A model generated the notes under the pieces. The model made no database searches. It worked only from the letters and a program-made list of their open reading frames with translations, and had not been told where the DNA came from. Of a DNA stretch of 64,000 nucleotides, positions 1 to 9,026 are shown piece by piece. Positions within the stretch are counted from its first letter, which is position 1; each line of letters begins with the position of its first letter. Made by a program: the position numbers and the translations under genes. The stretch lies in NCBI RefSeq assembly GCF_041770905.1, contig NZ_JBEUWX010000002.1, positions 1,674,001 through 1,738,000 on the forward strand, given 5' to 3'. The DNA comes from Propionivibrio hellwigii (GTDB lineage: Bacteria > Pseudomonadota > Gammaproteobacteria > Burkholderiales > Rhodocyclaceae).

Positions 1-1079
1 TACAGCACGACCGGCCTCCCCTGGCGCTTGAGTCCCGCCAAGATATTCGCCAGCACGCCGGCGCTGACAAAATCCATGCAGACCAGGCGGGTACAGTCGA
101 TCACAATATTCTCATGCGCCTCGGCAAATTCGCCGAAGTCGTCAAAACGCACGCCGCGCACATCGCCTTCCAGCACATAGGCATTGGTCGGCGTTTCCTG
201 CTCGACATTTTTATCCTCGTCCTCGGCAGTCTCTGCGGGGCGCCTGGACGCTGCAACGCGCGTTTCGTCCCATGAAGGCGGCGACAACTCAAAGGTTACG
301 GCGTAGTCGATTGCCGTATTTTCAAAGAGCTCCTGTTTTCCCTGCCGCTGGCATAGCTCAAGAAACAAAAGCCAGGATTCCTGCTCTTTCGCTTCGCCGG
401 GAACAAGCCGCGCCTGCAAGAGGTTCGCCAACGGATCCACACCCAGTAAATCGATTTCTTTCTGCTTCTGCCGGGCTTCCTGGATCAGTGCCAGCAGGCT
501 GGCGCAACCTGCCGCATCAGCCTGTCGCGTCCGCGAAAAATCGATACGCAGACGCTTCCTTTTTTCCAGCGTCTGACGGATCGATGCGAATGCAGGTTTG
601 TTTGATCCCACCAGATCGCCGTTGAAGTTCATGCCGCCGACAAGCGCCGATGACTTCGACTGGCTGTCGGTTTCTCCATGCCAGACCGGAGGCGATTTTT
701 CAAAGGCTTTCGCATATTCGATGCCCATCGCGTCAAACGCCTTGTGGTCGCCAATAATCCGGTACAGATCGAACAGCATTCGCCACAGCCATTCGCCAGC
801 TTCACGTTTACGATGCCTAACAGCCTCTTCCAGTACGCTTCGCGCCTCGTCGTTCTGGCGGTTGGCGTACAGCATCGCCGCCTCTTCGGCATCCGCATCG
901 GCATGGGAGCTATCTTCTTCGACAATGATGCTTCCCTGGCTTTCATTGGGAGAAAAATCCGAAAAACGGGAATTTTCTACATCCGCATTGTCAGCATCCG
1001 GATTTTGCGCTTCCCCGTTCTGAGTGGCAGCTTCCGAAGCTGTTGTTTTTGATGACTTCTTGAAAAGGGAAAAAATCAT
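1..1079 (-). CDS. STAS-domain protein, partial (C-terminus outside window)
   Basis: The reading frame is open from an ATG at 1079 to the window edge, about 359 codons with no stop. Residues about 50-120 form a helical TPR-like segment. Residues about 165-220 (RKRLRIDFSRTRQADAAGC...) and the last 45 residues (ENIVIDCTRLVCMDFVSAGV) each look like a STAS fold: a beta strand followed by a D-x-S/A-G type helix start. STAS domains usually sense or transmit signals through partner binding. It is co-directional with xerC about 100 bp away. The family call is sound; the function is unknown. Confidence 0.75.
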   Translation of the reverse strand, partial: MIFSLFKKSSKTTASEAATQNGEAQNPDADNADVENSRFSDFSPNESQGSIIVEEDSSHADADAEEAAMLYANRQNDEARSVLEEAVRHRKREAGEWLWRMLFDLYRIIGDHKAFDAMGIEYAKAFEKSPPVWHGETDSQSKSSALVGGMNFNGDLVGSNKPAFASIRQTLEKRKRLRIDFSRTRQADAAGCASLLALIQEARQKQKEIDLLGVDPLANLLQARLVPGEAKEQESWLLFLELCQRQGKQELFENTAIDYAVTFELSPPSWDETRVAASRRPAETAEDEDKNVEQETPTNAYVLEGDVRGVRFDDFGEFAEAHENIVIDCTRLVCMDFVSAGVLANILAGLKRQGRPVVL

Positions 1080-1178
1080 AATTCCGTCGAAAGTTCTTGT
1101 GTTGTACAGCCTGGCCCCTACAGCCCGGGCCCCTCAAGGCAGAGCAATCGCGGCTTTATTTTTAGCATAAGCCCGCCA

Positions 1179-2237
1179 TCAGGGCAAATTGAATTTTGCA
1201 CCGCTATCATCTTGCGCGCCGCACTGTTTGGCGCCCCGTTGACCGTCTTGCGCCGCATCCTGCGCTTTATCCTGCATTTCACCCCTCACGCCATCCCGTT
1301 TAGCGCGCGGATGTGTGTCATCGTAGACCCTGGAGAGATACTGAAAATCAAGATGCGTGTACACCTGCGTCGAGGCAATACTGGCGTGGCCGAGCATCTC
1401 CTGCACGGCGCGCAAGTCGCCCGAAGACTGCAAAATATGCGTTGCAAAGGAATGCCGCAACATATGCGGATGCACACCGACCGGCATTCCCTGTTTGACT
1501 GCCAGGCGTTGCAGGCAAATCTCGATCATCCGCATGCTGATACGCCCGCCGCGCCGGCTGACGAACAAAGCCGTTTCTCCGGGGCGCGCCAACTGGCTGC
1601 GCTGCTGCACCCAGCGGCTCACCGCCTCGCGCGCAAAACGCCCGACCGGCACCAGCCGCTCCTTGCGACGTTTGCCCAGCACCCGGACTTCTCCCGCCAA
1701 CAGATCGGGCACCCCGTCCATATCCAGCGCCGCCAACTCGGAGAGGCGCAAACCGGATGAATAGCACAACTCAAACATCGCCTGATCACGGATTTCCAGC
1801 AGCGTATCGACCTTGCGCGCCAATAATCGGCTTGCCTCGTCCGTCGACAACGCCTTGGGCAACCCCCTGTCGCTTTTTGGCGCACGCACGCCATCGACCG
1901 GATTGGCGGAAATCTCGCCGCGCCGCCCCAGCCAGCGATAGAAGCCGCGCCAGGCCGACAGGGTGCGCGCCAGCGAGCGGCCGGACAGTCCGCGAGCGTG
2001 CAGCTGCACCGCAAAGCGCCGGATATGATGCGCCTGCAAGGTCGGCAAACCGCCCGATGATTGGACAAGATCGGCATGCAGGCGAGACAACACCTCCAGG
2101 TCGCGCCGATAGCTGGCCACCGTCAGCGGCGACTGCCGGCGCTGCTGCGCCAATTCATCGAGATAGGCCTCGACCAGCCTCTCCCCGCTGGCTTTATCCG
2201 GGCGACTCGTATTCGTGCCGGCGTCGGATGTGGTCAC
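1179..2237 (-). CDS. xerC: Tyrosine recombinase XerC
   Basis: Site-specific recombinase that resolves chromosome dimers at dif together with XerD. The N-terminal SAM-like core-binding domain begins near LVEAYLDELAQQ. The catalytic domain shows SSGLRLSEL (Arg), LGKRRKERLVPV (Lys), HPHMLRHSFATH (His-x-x-Arg) and LGHASIASTQVYTH (His and nucleophilic Tyr). An unusual tail of about 45 residues rich in Q, D and K follows the Tyr. No ATG lies near the expected start. GTG at 2237 is chosen, because the ATG at 2411 would overlap DUF484 by 134 bp. TTG at 2285, next to the DUF484 stop, is the alternative. Likely co-transcribed after the DUF484 gene. Confidence 0.92.
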   Translation of the reverse strand: MTTSDAGTNTSRPDKASGERLVEAYLDELAQQRRQSPLTVASYRRDLEVLSRLHADLVQSSGGLPTLQAHHIRRFAVQLHARGLSGRSLARTLSAWRGFYRWLGRRGEISANPVDGVRAPKSDRGLPKALSTDEASRLLARKVDTLLEIRDQAMFELCYSSGLRLSELAALDMDGVPDLLAGEVRVLGKRRKERLVPVGRFAREAVSRWVQQRSQLARPGETALFVSRRGGRISMRMIEICLQRLAVKQGMPVGVHPHMLRHSFATHILQSSGDLRAVQEMLGHASIASTQVYTHLDFQYLSRVYDDTHPRAKRDGVRGEMQDKAQDAAQDGQRGAKQCGAQDDSGAKFNLP

Positions 2238-2277
2238 AGTCTTGCCTGCGGCTGCTTCGTCTGCCGTGGCCGCCCCT

Positions 2278-2937
2278 CTAGACAAAGCGCTGCACACGAA
2301 CCAGCGCTGCCGAGAGCATTTCGCCAATCCGTTCGAGATAGAGCGTTCCCATATCTTCGTAAAAATGGTCGCCCTCTTTACTGCCAAGCGCCAGCAAGGC
2401 GATCGCGCCACCGCCCGAACGCAGCGTAATCAATGCCTGCGAGCGAACTTCCGGTGCCTTTTCGCCAAACCACGCCGCCGCATCATGCGCGGGCGCCGCG
2501 CCGCAATAAGGCTGTGTCAGCGTCTCGGCAAACGACCGCAGCGCGCGATTAACCCCGACAAAGTCCGGCACTTCGGCAATGGCGTCGGGACGCTCCCAAA
2601 AGCACAAGGCAAAATACGGCACGCCAAAATCATCGCGCAGATAAAAATTAAGCGAATGCAGCACCGCTTGCAGCGTCGCCGCCGAAATCATCGCCACCGC
2701 CAGTCGATGCACCTTGTCGCTGAGCGCGTCATTATCCTCACCGAAGCGCAGCAATTCGCCCAGTTTATTTTCCAGTTTGCGGTTCTTTTCGCGCAGGCTC
2801 ACCATCTGCCGTTCGGTGATGGAAATCATCCGTCCGCCATGCGGATGCGGAATAGGAATATGCGACAGCAGTTCGGCATGTTCCTCAAAAAACTGCGGGT
2901 TTTCCTGCAAATAACTCAAGACCTCCTGGGACTTCAT
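2278..2937 (-). CDS. DUF484 family protein
   Basis: A 219-residue protein with the usual DUF484 layout: N-terminal SQEVLSYLQENPQFFEEH helix, a coiled-coil stretch around ISITERQMVSLREKNRKLENK, then a GAF-like sensor domain. DUF484 genes commonly sit between dapF and xerC in proteobacteria; the molecular role is not established. The ATG at 2937 has GGAG about 10 bases upstream and begins the conserved N-terminus, so the longer frame to 3006 is not used. dapF, the usual neighbour, is not next to it here. The next gene upstream is divergent. Confidence 0.85.
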   Translation of the reverse strand: MKSQEVLSYLQENPQFFEEHAELLSHIPIPHPHGGRMISITERQMVSLREKNRKLENKLGELLRFGEDNDALSDKVHRLAVAMISAATLQAVLHSLNFYLRDDFGVPYFALCFWERPDAIAEVPDFVGVNRALRSFAETLTQPYCGAAPAHDAAAWFGEKAPEVRSQALITLRSGGGAIALLALGSKEGDHFYEDMGTLYLERIGEMLSAALVRVQRFV

Positions 2938-3071
2938 GGCTTGATTTCTCCATTGAAAACGGTACCGGTTTCGATCATTATAAAATTGTGCGCCGCTTCC
3001 GGCCATTCAGGCCGCCTTCCGTGCCAATTGAAACACCGTCCGGAATCCAGAAAACAAACCTTCCAGCAACC

Positions 3072-3959
3072 ATGCTTAAACGACTTCTGAGCCAGCTTGC
3101 CGTCACCCTGCTTTGGCTGCTGCACTTCCTGCCGCAGCCGCTGCTGGCGGCCATGGGCAGCGGCGTAGGCCGGCTCTTTTTCCTGCTCGGCGCACAACGG
3201 CGGCACATCGCGCAAACCAATCTGGCGCTGTGTTTCCCCGAACTCGACGATACCGCCAGAAAAGCGCTTGTCAAAGCGCATTTCCGCGTGCTCGGTCAAA
3301 GCCTGTTCGAGCGCAGCCTGCTCTGGTGGAGCCGCCCCGCACGCCTAAACCGGCTGATCCGCGTCGACGGCGAGGAAAAAATCCGCGCCCTGCTCGATGC
3401 CGGCCAGCCCGTCATCATGCTGGCGCCGCACTTCGTCGGCCTGGACGCCGGCGGCGTCGCGCTCGCCATGCGCTTTGACGCGCTGAGCATCTACTCCGCG
3501 CAAAAAAATCCCGTCTTCGACGCGCTGCTCTACCGCGGCCGCAAACGCTTCCGCGACCAGATGTTGCTTTCCCGGCAGGACGGCGCGCTGGCCACCATCA
3601 AAGCCATGCGCGCCGGACGGCCGTTTTACTACTTGCCGGACATGGACTTTGGCCGCCGCGACTCGATTTTTGTCCCCTTCTTCGGCATCCAGACCGCCAC
3701 GATTACCGGCCTCTCCCGCCTGGCGCGCGCCGCCAAAGCGCTCGTGCTTTTTACGATCACCCGCCGCCTGCCCGGCAACCAGGGCTACGTCCTCGAAATC
3801 GGCGACCCCTGGCCGGACTTCCCCAGCAACGACGTCGAAGCCGACACGCAGCGCATGAACCAGATGATCGAAGCGCAAATCCGCACCATGCCCGAGCAAT
3901 ACTACTGGGTGCACCGCCGCTTCAAAACGCGCCCGGAAGGCGAAGCGAGCCTCTACTGA
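3072..3959 (+). CDS. Lipid A biosynthesis acyltransferase, LpxL/HtrB family (copy 1)
   Basis: A 295-residue inner-membrane acyltransferase of the LPLAT/LpxL family, which adds a secondary acyl chain to lipid A precursors. Evidence: a hydrophobic N-terminal anchor (residues 5-30), the HX4D catalytic motif at His120-Asp125 (APHFVGLD), and the family ending YYWVHRRFKTRPEGE. The start at MLKRLL is chosen because it begins the membrane anchor; the frame extends 28 codons further upstream without family similarity. Divergent from DUF484 by 134 bp. A second homologue lies at 22709-23569 on the other side of the LPS cluster. Whether this copy is lauroyl- or myristoyl-specific cannot be read from sequence. 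Confidence 0.88.
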   Translation: MLKRLLSQLAVTLLWLLHFLPQPLLAAMGSGVGRLFFLLGAQRRHIAQTNLALCFPELDDTARKALVKAHFRVLGQSLFERSLLWWSRPARLNRLIRVDGEEKIRALLDAGQPVIMLAPHFVGLDAGGVALAMRFDALSIYSAQKNPVFDALLYRGRKRFRDQMLLSRQDGALATIKAMRAGRPFYYLPDMDFGRRDSIFVPFFGIQTATITGLSRLARAAKALVLFTITRRLPGNQGYVLEIGDPWPDFPSNDVEADTQRMNQMIEAQIRTMPEQYYWVHRRFKTRPEGEASLY

Positions 3960-4012
3960 GCAGCGGCGCAGGCGCTCCGACCGCTCCGCTCCCGATGGAC
4001 TTGGCCGCCAGC

Positions 4013-4205
4013 GCTGCCCGGAAGCCCGCGTATTTACGGTCTTTCCGCGAGGGATGCCCTGAAAGGACTGTGAATAGCGCGTTTCCAGCCATACCCCTCC
4101 AAGACCCGCATGAATAGGGCATTCCAGCGCCCCCTGCCCCGCAGCCCAGTGTTTACGCGGGTTACCGCGGCGGCTGCCCGCAAACGCCCTAAATACACGG
4201 GCTTG
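4013..4205. repeat. 193-bp direct repeat, copy 1
   Basis: Starts GCTGCCCGGAAGCCC and recurs at 4558-4750 with about 85-90 percent identity by eye. It is itself a string of short GCCC...GGGC units (for example GCCCGCGTATTTACGGTC and CCCGCATGAATAGGGC) of the dispersed family seen across the window. No ORF with coding features lies in it. Confidence 0.8.
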
Positions 4206-4557
4206 CGAGCAGGGCGTTTTTCGAATTGCAATCAACGAAAGGCGGGCGAATGTTCCCGCTCCCGCGGGGTGGAGAAGGCAGTGTGAGGATGGAGGGGATG
4301 ACCAGACGCAGCGGGTAATTCAAGCTGCCCCGACCTTCTCCCATCCTGTTCTTCTCTCGCATCCCGACCTTTCACCGCATCCCAGCCTTCCCAGCATCCT
4401 AGCCTTTCTCCCATCCCAGCTTTCTCCATCAGGGAGAGAAAGCGACCGGCGAGCAGGCGGATGGGCACAGGCGCGCCGAACCCGCACCGTTCAGGCATAG
4501 CGGCCGGGGCTGTTCAGATGTTTCGGCTGCGCTCTTCTGGTCGGCTTTGCAAGCGGT
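4206..4557. other. Gene-free spacer with degenerate CATCCCAGCC tandem tract
   Basis: About 350 bp between the two copies of the 193-bp repeat, with no supported gene. From about 4340 to 4430 there is a pyrimidine-rich tract of loose repeats on the theme CATCCCAGCCTTTCTC, broken by substitutions. Nothing else was recognised. Confidence 0.5.
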
Positions 4558-4750
4558 GCTGCCCGGAAGCCCTTGTATTTACGGCCTTTCCGCGAAGGGC
4601 GCCCTGAAAGGCTTATGAATAGCGGGTTTCCAGCCATACGCCTCCAAAACCCGCATGAATAGGGCATCCTAGCGCCCCCTGCCCTGTAGCCCAATGTTTA
4701 CGCGGGTTACAGCGGCACCTGCCCGCAAACGCCCTATTCACTAGGGCTAC
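4558..4750. repeat. 193-bp direct repeat, copy 2
   Basis: Second copy of the block at 4013-4205, offset 545 bp in the same orientation. Differences are scattered substitutions, for example CCCTTGTATTT for CCCGCGTATTT, rather than one rearrangement, so the duplication is not recent. Confidence 0.8.
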
Positions 4751-4891
4751 AGGGCATTGAATATCAAGGGGTTTTCGATAGCGCGGCGGATGCCGGCCAG
4801 CGTTACGGCAAGTGCAAGCATTTCTGATGCTTCCCAAGGCAGGCGCCCATGCGCCGTTGTCGCCGGCCTGGCGCTGAATCCGTGTAATCCC

Positions 4892-5671
4892 TTAATCCCG
4901 CCGCATCCGCTGTTGCCGTTCGACGATCTTGGCGTATTTCATGAAGCTGTTGAAGCAGCCGATGGCGATATGCACCAGCCCCGGCAGCCCGTCGCGGAAG
5001 CCGCCGCGCAAAAAATAGAACTTGACGAAGCGCACGAGCGGCGAGACGACCAGCCGCAGCGCCGGTACGCCCTGCGCGGGGTCGGCCATGCCTGCGCCCA
5101 GGGAGGTGTAACGGTTCTGCTTGTTCAGGTAGTTTTCCAGCGATTCGGCCGAGTCGTGCAGCAGGTCGCCGGCCAAGGTGCCGACGGGCTCATCGCACAG
5201 GACTTTTTCGTGCACTTCGTCGTCCGACCAGCGGGCGCGCCGCCGGTCGAAGAGGCGCAGGTTCCAGTCGGGATAGCCTTCACCGTGGCGCAGGTAGCGG
5301 CCGAGGAACTTGTTGGCGCGGGCGAAGCGGTAGGCGGAAAACTGCGGCGCGGCAAGCGCCTGGCGGATGCTTGTGGCCAGTTCGGGCGTCAGGCGCTCGT
5401 CGGCGTCCAGACACAGCACCCAGTCGTGGCGGGCCAGTTCGACGGCGCGCTGCTTGGTTTTGCCAAAACCGCGCCAGGCTTCTTCATACACGCGCACGCC
5501 GCGCGCCGCGCACAGCGCCTGCGTGCCATCGACGCTGCCCGAATCGAGCGCGACGATGTCGTCGCTCAGCCCGGCGACGCTGTCTAAACAGGGCACGATG
5601 TTCGATGCCTCGTCTTGGGTGATGATCGCCACGCTAAGCGGCGGTGTGCGTGGGGGCGTGACGGGCTGCAT
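4892..5671 (-). CDS. Glycosyltransferase family 2, WaaE/KdtX-like
   Basis: A 259-residue GT-A fold enzyme. It starts PPLSVAIITQDEASNI, followed by DDIVALDSGSVDGT and the metal-binding motif VLCLDADERL (DxD-type). A C-terminal LRGGFRDGLPGLVHI stretch, the usual membrane-proximal segment of WaaE/KdtX-type LPS inner-core glucosyltransferases, is present. The ATG at 5671 gives the family-typical N-terminus; an in-frame ATG at 5716 would add 15 residues. It is transcribed away from msbA, probably from the shared 5672-6042 region. The acceptor sugar is inferred from family and context only. Confidence 0.82.
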   Translation of the reverse strand: MQPVTPPRTPPLSVAIITQDEASNIVPCLDSVAGLSDDIVALDSGSVDGTQALCAARGVRVYEEAWRGFGKTKQRAVELARHDWVLCLDADERLTPELATSIRQALAAPQFSAYRFARANKFLGRYLRHGEGYPDWNLRLFDRRRARWSDDEVHEKVLCDEPVGTLAGDLLHDSAESLENYLNKQNRYTSLGAGMADPAQGVPALRLVVSPLVRFVKFYFLRGGFRDGLPGLVHIAIGCFNSFMKYAKIVERQQRMRRD

Positions 5672-6042
5672 GGCAAAAAATCCGCTCCAAAATGATTCAG
5701 GCGGTAAGCCTAACATCCGTCACCGGCAAATGCCATTTTCCTTTTCGCTTTATGGCAGCGTGCATCCGGTAACAGGCTTCCGGTTTAAGGCGGCGCGGTC
5801 AGCCGTAAATCGGCGCGGCCGGGTATAATCCGCGCGTATCCGCCGCAGGATGCAGCCATGTCAGGCAGAAGCGTCAGGCACAGGCCGGGCCAGCGCCCGC
5901 ATCGGCGAGGCAGGCGCCGGGGACTGACTTCGCACCGGAGCGGGCAGGTGCAAATTGTCGGGGGCGCCCGGCCGAACCTTGTCGCTACGGCTGATCGACA
6001 TCCCCATTTTCTCGATTGTTTGGATTGCGCTTCGTTTCCCAC
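5672..6042. other. Divergent intergenic region between GT2 and msbA
   Basis: 371 bp without a supported gene. TATAAT at 5824-5829 on the plus strand is a good -10 box for msbA, but no convincing -35 lies 16-18 bp upstream. A short ATG frame at 5858 on the plus strand has no family features. Confidence 0.45.
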
Positions 6043-7866
6043 ATGTCAGACACCGCTACGCCGCTTGATAGCCGCCGCCTTTATCTCCGCCTGCTCGGCT
6101 ACGTCCGCCCCTATTGGTTTGCTTTCGTCGCGGCAATTGTCTGCATGGGGATTTCCTCGATTGTCGAGCCGGTGTTTCCGGCAGTCATGAAGAGCCTGCT
6201 CGACCGCGGCTTTTCCGGCGCGACCGGCCGCCTCGACTGGCTGCTCTATCCGCTCGGCATCCTCGTTTTTTTCATCATTCGCGCCTTGCTCGGCTTCGTT
6301 GGCGACTACGCCATGAGCTGGGTGTCAAACAACGTCGTCTCCGAGCTGCGCGAGGCGATGTTCGAGCGCATCATCAGGTTGCCGGCCCATTATTTCAGCG
6401 ATCATACGTCCGGACGCCTTATGTCGCGCGTCACTTACGATGTCAGCGGCGTTACCGGCGCGGCGACCGGCGCGCTGACCACACTGGTCAAGGACAGCTT
6501 GTCGGTTTTTGGCCTGCTGTGCTGGCTGGTCTATCTCAATTGGAAGCTGACGCTGGTCGCCATCGCTACCTTCCCGTTCATCGCCATTGCGGTACGCGCC
6601 TTCAGCGGGCGGCTGCGACGCATCTCGCGCGGCATTCAGGAATCACAAGGCGTTATTACGCAGGTTCTGCAAGAGTCGATCGAAGGGCACAAAATCGTCA
6701 AGATTTTCGGCGGGCAGGATTACGAGCGCGAACGGTTTGTCAGCACGGTACAGCTACAGCGTCGGCTGGCAATGCGCGCCACCATCGCCGCTGCCGCACA
6801 AAGCCCCATCGTGCAATTTTTCGCCGCCGTGGCGCTGGCCATCATCATGGCTGTCGCCTTGCGGCAGGCCGCCAACGACCAAACGACGGTCGGCGGTTTC
6901 GTCTCCTTCATCACGGCGATGCTGATGCTGCTGGCGCCGCTCAGGCGGCTTACCGACATCAACGCGACGATCCAGCGCGGGCTGGCCGCGGCCGAAAGCG
7001 TTTTTACCGTGATCGATGAGCAGCCCGAACTCGATCAGGGCACGATCGAACTGGAGAATATCCAAGGGAAAATCGAATTCGATTCGGTGCATTTCACCTA
7101 TCCGGGCGCCACGGACGAGGCGCTCAAGGGGGTGAGCTTCACCACGCAGCCCGGTGAATGCGTGGCGCTGGTCGGCCCGTCGGGCAGCGGCAAAACGACC
7201 ATCGCCAATCTGCTGCCGCGCTTTTATCCGGTCAGCCAGGGCGCGATACGCGTCGACGGCGAGAACATCAACGACATTCGCATCGACAGCCTGCGCAGCC
7301 ATATCGCGCTGGTCAGCCAGGAGGTCATCCTGTTCAACGACACCGTCGCCGCCAATATCGCCTACGGCGCGCGTCGCAACGCCAGCCGTGAGGAAATATA
7401 CGCCGCCGCCAAAGCCGCGAACGCGCTCGAATTCATCGAAACGATGCCGCAAGGTTTCGACACGCTGGTGGGCGAAAAAGGCGTCAAACTCTCCGGTGGG
7501 CAGCGGCAGCGGCTAGCGATTGCCCGCGCCCTCCTGAAAAATGCGCCGATCCTGATTCTTGACGAAGCGACCTCGGCACTCGATTCGGAATCGGAACGCC
7601 GCGTGCAGGACGCGCTGGATACCCTCATGCAAGGGCGCACCACGCTGGTCATCGCACACAGGCTGTCGACCATCGAAAATGCCGACCGGATCGTCGTCAT
7701 GCAGCATGGACGCATCGTCGAAACCGGCACGCACGCCGAACTCATCGTCCGGAGCGGTGTGTATGCGCATTTGTACCAGATCCAGTACGCGCAGGAAGAA
7801 CGCAGCCGCGACGAGGCAGAAAAAACCGGCGCCAACGACTTGCACAGGCACCTGCAAAGGCAATGA
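6043..7866 (+). CDS. msbA: Lipid A export ABC transporter MsbA
   Basis: A 607-residue half-transporter that flips lipid A-core across the inner membrane using ATP. Six membrane segments occupy residues about 15-300, followed by the nucleotide-binding domain: Walker A GPSGSGKTT, Q-loop ALVSQEVILF, signature KLSGGQRQRLAIARAL, Walker B ILILDEATSALD and H-loop VIAHRLS. ATG 6043 (MSDTATPLD) is taken over the in-frame start at 6016 because it matches the usual family start. First gene of a tightly overlapping run (the next start overlaps by 4 bp), so export and core assembly genes are probably co-expressed. Confidence 0.93.
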   Translation: MSDTATPLDSRRLYLRLLGYVRPYWFAFVAAIVCMGISSIVEPVFPAVMKSLLDRGFSGATGRLDWLLYPLGILVFFIIRALLGFVGDYAMSWVSNNVVSELREAMFERIIRLPAHYFSDHTSGRLMSRVTYDVSGVTGAATGALTTLVKDSLSVFGLLCWLVYLNWKLTLVAIATFPFIAIAVRAFSGRLRRISRGIQESQGVITQVLQESIEGHKIVKIFGGQDYERERFVSTVQLQRRLAMRATIAAAAQSPIVQFFAAVALAIIMAVALRQAANDQTTVGGFVSFITAMLMLLAPLRRLTDINATIQRGLAAAESVFTVIDEQPELDQGTIELENIQGKIEFDSVHFTYPGATDEALKGVSFTTQPGECVALVGPSGSGKTTIANLLPRFYPVSQGAIRVDGENINDIRIDSLRSHIALVSQEVILFNDTVAANIAYGARRNASREEIYAAAKAANALEFIETMPQGFDTLVGEKGVKLSGGQRQRLAIARALLKNAPILILDEATSALDSESERRVQDALDTLMQGRTTLVIAHRLSTIENADRIVVMQHGRIVETGTHAELIVRSGVYAHLYQIQYAQEERSRDEAEKTGANDLHRHLQRQ

Positions 7867-9026
7867 CGGACATGCTGCCGAACCCCTTGGAAAAACAGCC
7901 GCCAGCGCCCTTCTCCATCCTGCACACCGAATGGTCGGATGGCTGGGGCGGCCAGGAGCGCCGCATTCTCTCTGAAATGACCGGCATGGCCGAACGCGGG
8001 CACCGCTTGATTCTGGCCACCCGGCGACAGGCAAAGCTGGCCGCGCAAGCGCGGAAGTGCGGCATCGAAACGATTGATCTGCCGTTTTCCGGCAAATTCG
8101 ACCTGCGCTCGATTCTGCCGCTTTCGCGCCTTATCCGGCGCGAGCGCATCGACATCGTCAACACGCATAGCGGCATCGACAGTTGGGTCGGGGCGTTCGC
8201 CGCCCGCCTCGGCGGCGCGCATCTGGTGCGCACGCGGCACTTGAACCTGCCCTTGCATCGGCATTGGTACAACTTCGTGCATTTCATGGCGCAGCGCGTC
8301 GTCAGTTGCGGCGAAACGATGCGTCGCAACCTGATCGACAACTGCGGGTTTCCGGAAGCGCAGGTTGTCAGCATTCCAACCGGCATTGATTTTGAAACCT
8401 TCGTCGCCCAGCGTACGCGCGCCGAAACCCGCCGCGACCTGGGCGTCGACGATGCCGCCTTCGTCATTTTGATGGTCGGCATCATCCGGTCTGTCAAACG
8501 TCACGAAGTCGCCTTGCGCGCTTTCGCCAGATTCCACGCCTCAACGCCGCAGGCCGTGCTGCTGCTCGCCGGCGACGGGCCGATGCGCGGCGACATGGAG
8601 CGGCTGGCGCAAGATCTCGGCCTTGCCGGCACCGTGCGCTTTCTTGGCTATCGGGAAGACGTGCCCGATCTTTTCGCCGCCGCAGACTGCGCCCTGCTCA
8701 CCTCCCGCTCCGAAGGCGTGCCGCAGGCCGTCACGCAAGGGCTGGGCTGCGGCCTACCGACCATTGCCACGCGGGTTGGCGGCGTCCCCGAACTGATCGA
8801 GGACGGCAAGACCGGGCTGCTTGTCGCGCCGGAAGATACCGAGGCCATCGCAGCCGGGCTCAGCCGCTTTGCCGCAGACCCGGATTTCGCCCATCGGCTC
8901 GGCGCCGCCGGCCGCGCACACGTTCATCGCCATTTCAGCCGCGCCGCCATGCTCGAGGCCACCGAGCGCCTTTATGCCGAAATCTGCGGCCGCGCCCTGC
9001 CGCCGCACGGGAGGCGCGGATCGTGA
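7863..9026 (+). CDS. Glycosyltransferase family 4 (GT-B)
   Basis: A 387-residue GT-B enzyme. The N-terminal acceptor domain begins SILHTEWSDGWGGQERRI. The C-terminal donor domain shows VGIIRSVKRHEVALRAF, LAGDGPMRGDMERLA and the E-x7-E-like stretch SEGVPQAVTQGLGCGLP, then ATRVGGVPELIEDG. It overlaps msbA by ATGA and the next gene by GTGA, so translation is likely coupled. Role in LPS core or O-chain assembly is inferred from position; the sugar is unknown. Confidence 0.85.
   Translation: MTDMLPNPLEKQPPAPFSILHTEWSDGWGGQERRILSEMTGMAERGHRLILATRRQAKLAAQARKCGIETIDLPFSGKFDLRSILPLSRLIRRERIDIVNTHSGIDSWVGAFAARLGGAHLVRTRHLNLPLHRHWYNFVHFMAQRVVSCGETMRRNLIDNCGFPEAQVVSIPTGIDFETFVAQRTRAETRRDLGVDDAAFVILMVGIIRSVKRHEVALRAFARFHASTPQAVLLLAGDGPMRGDMERLAQDLGLAGTVRFLGYREDVPDLFAAADCALLTSRSEGVPQAVTQGLGCGLPTIATRVGGVPELIEDGKTGLLVAPEDTEAIAAGLSRFAADPDFAHRLGAAGRAHVHRHFSRAAMLEATERLYAEICGRALPPHGRRGS

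Noticed and set aside
2285..2411. N-terminal extension of XerC to an ATG at 2411
   Set aside because: It would overlap the DUF484 gene by 134 bp and its residues do not resemble XerC.
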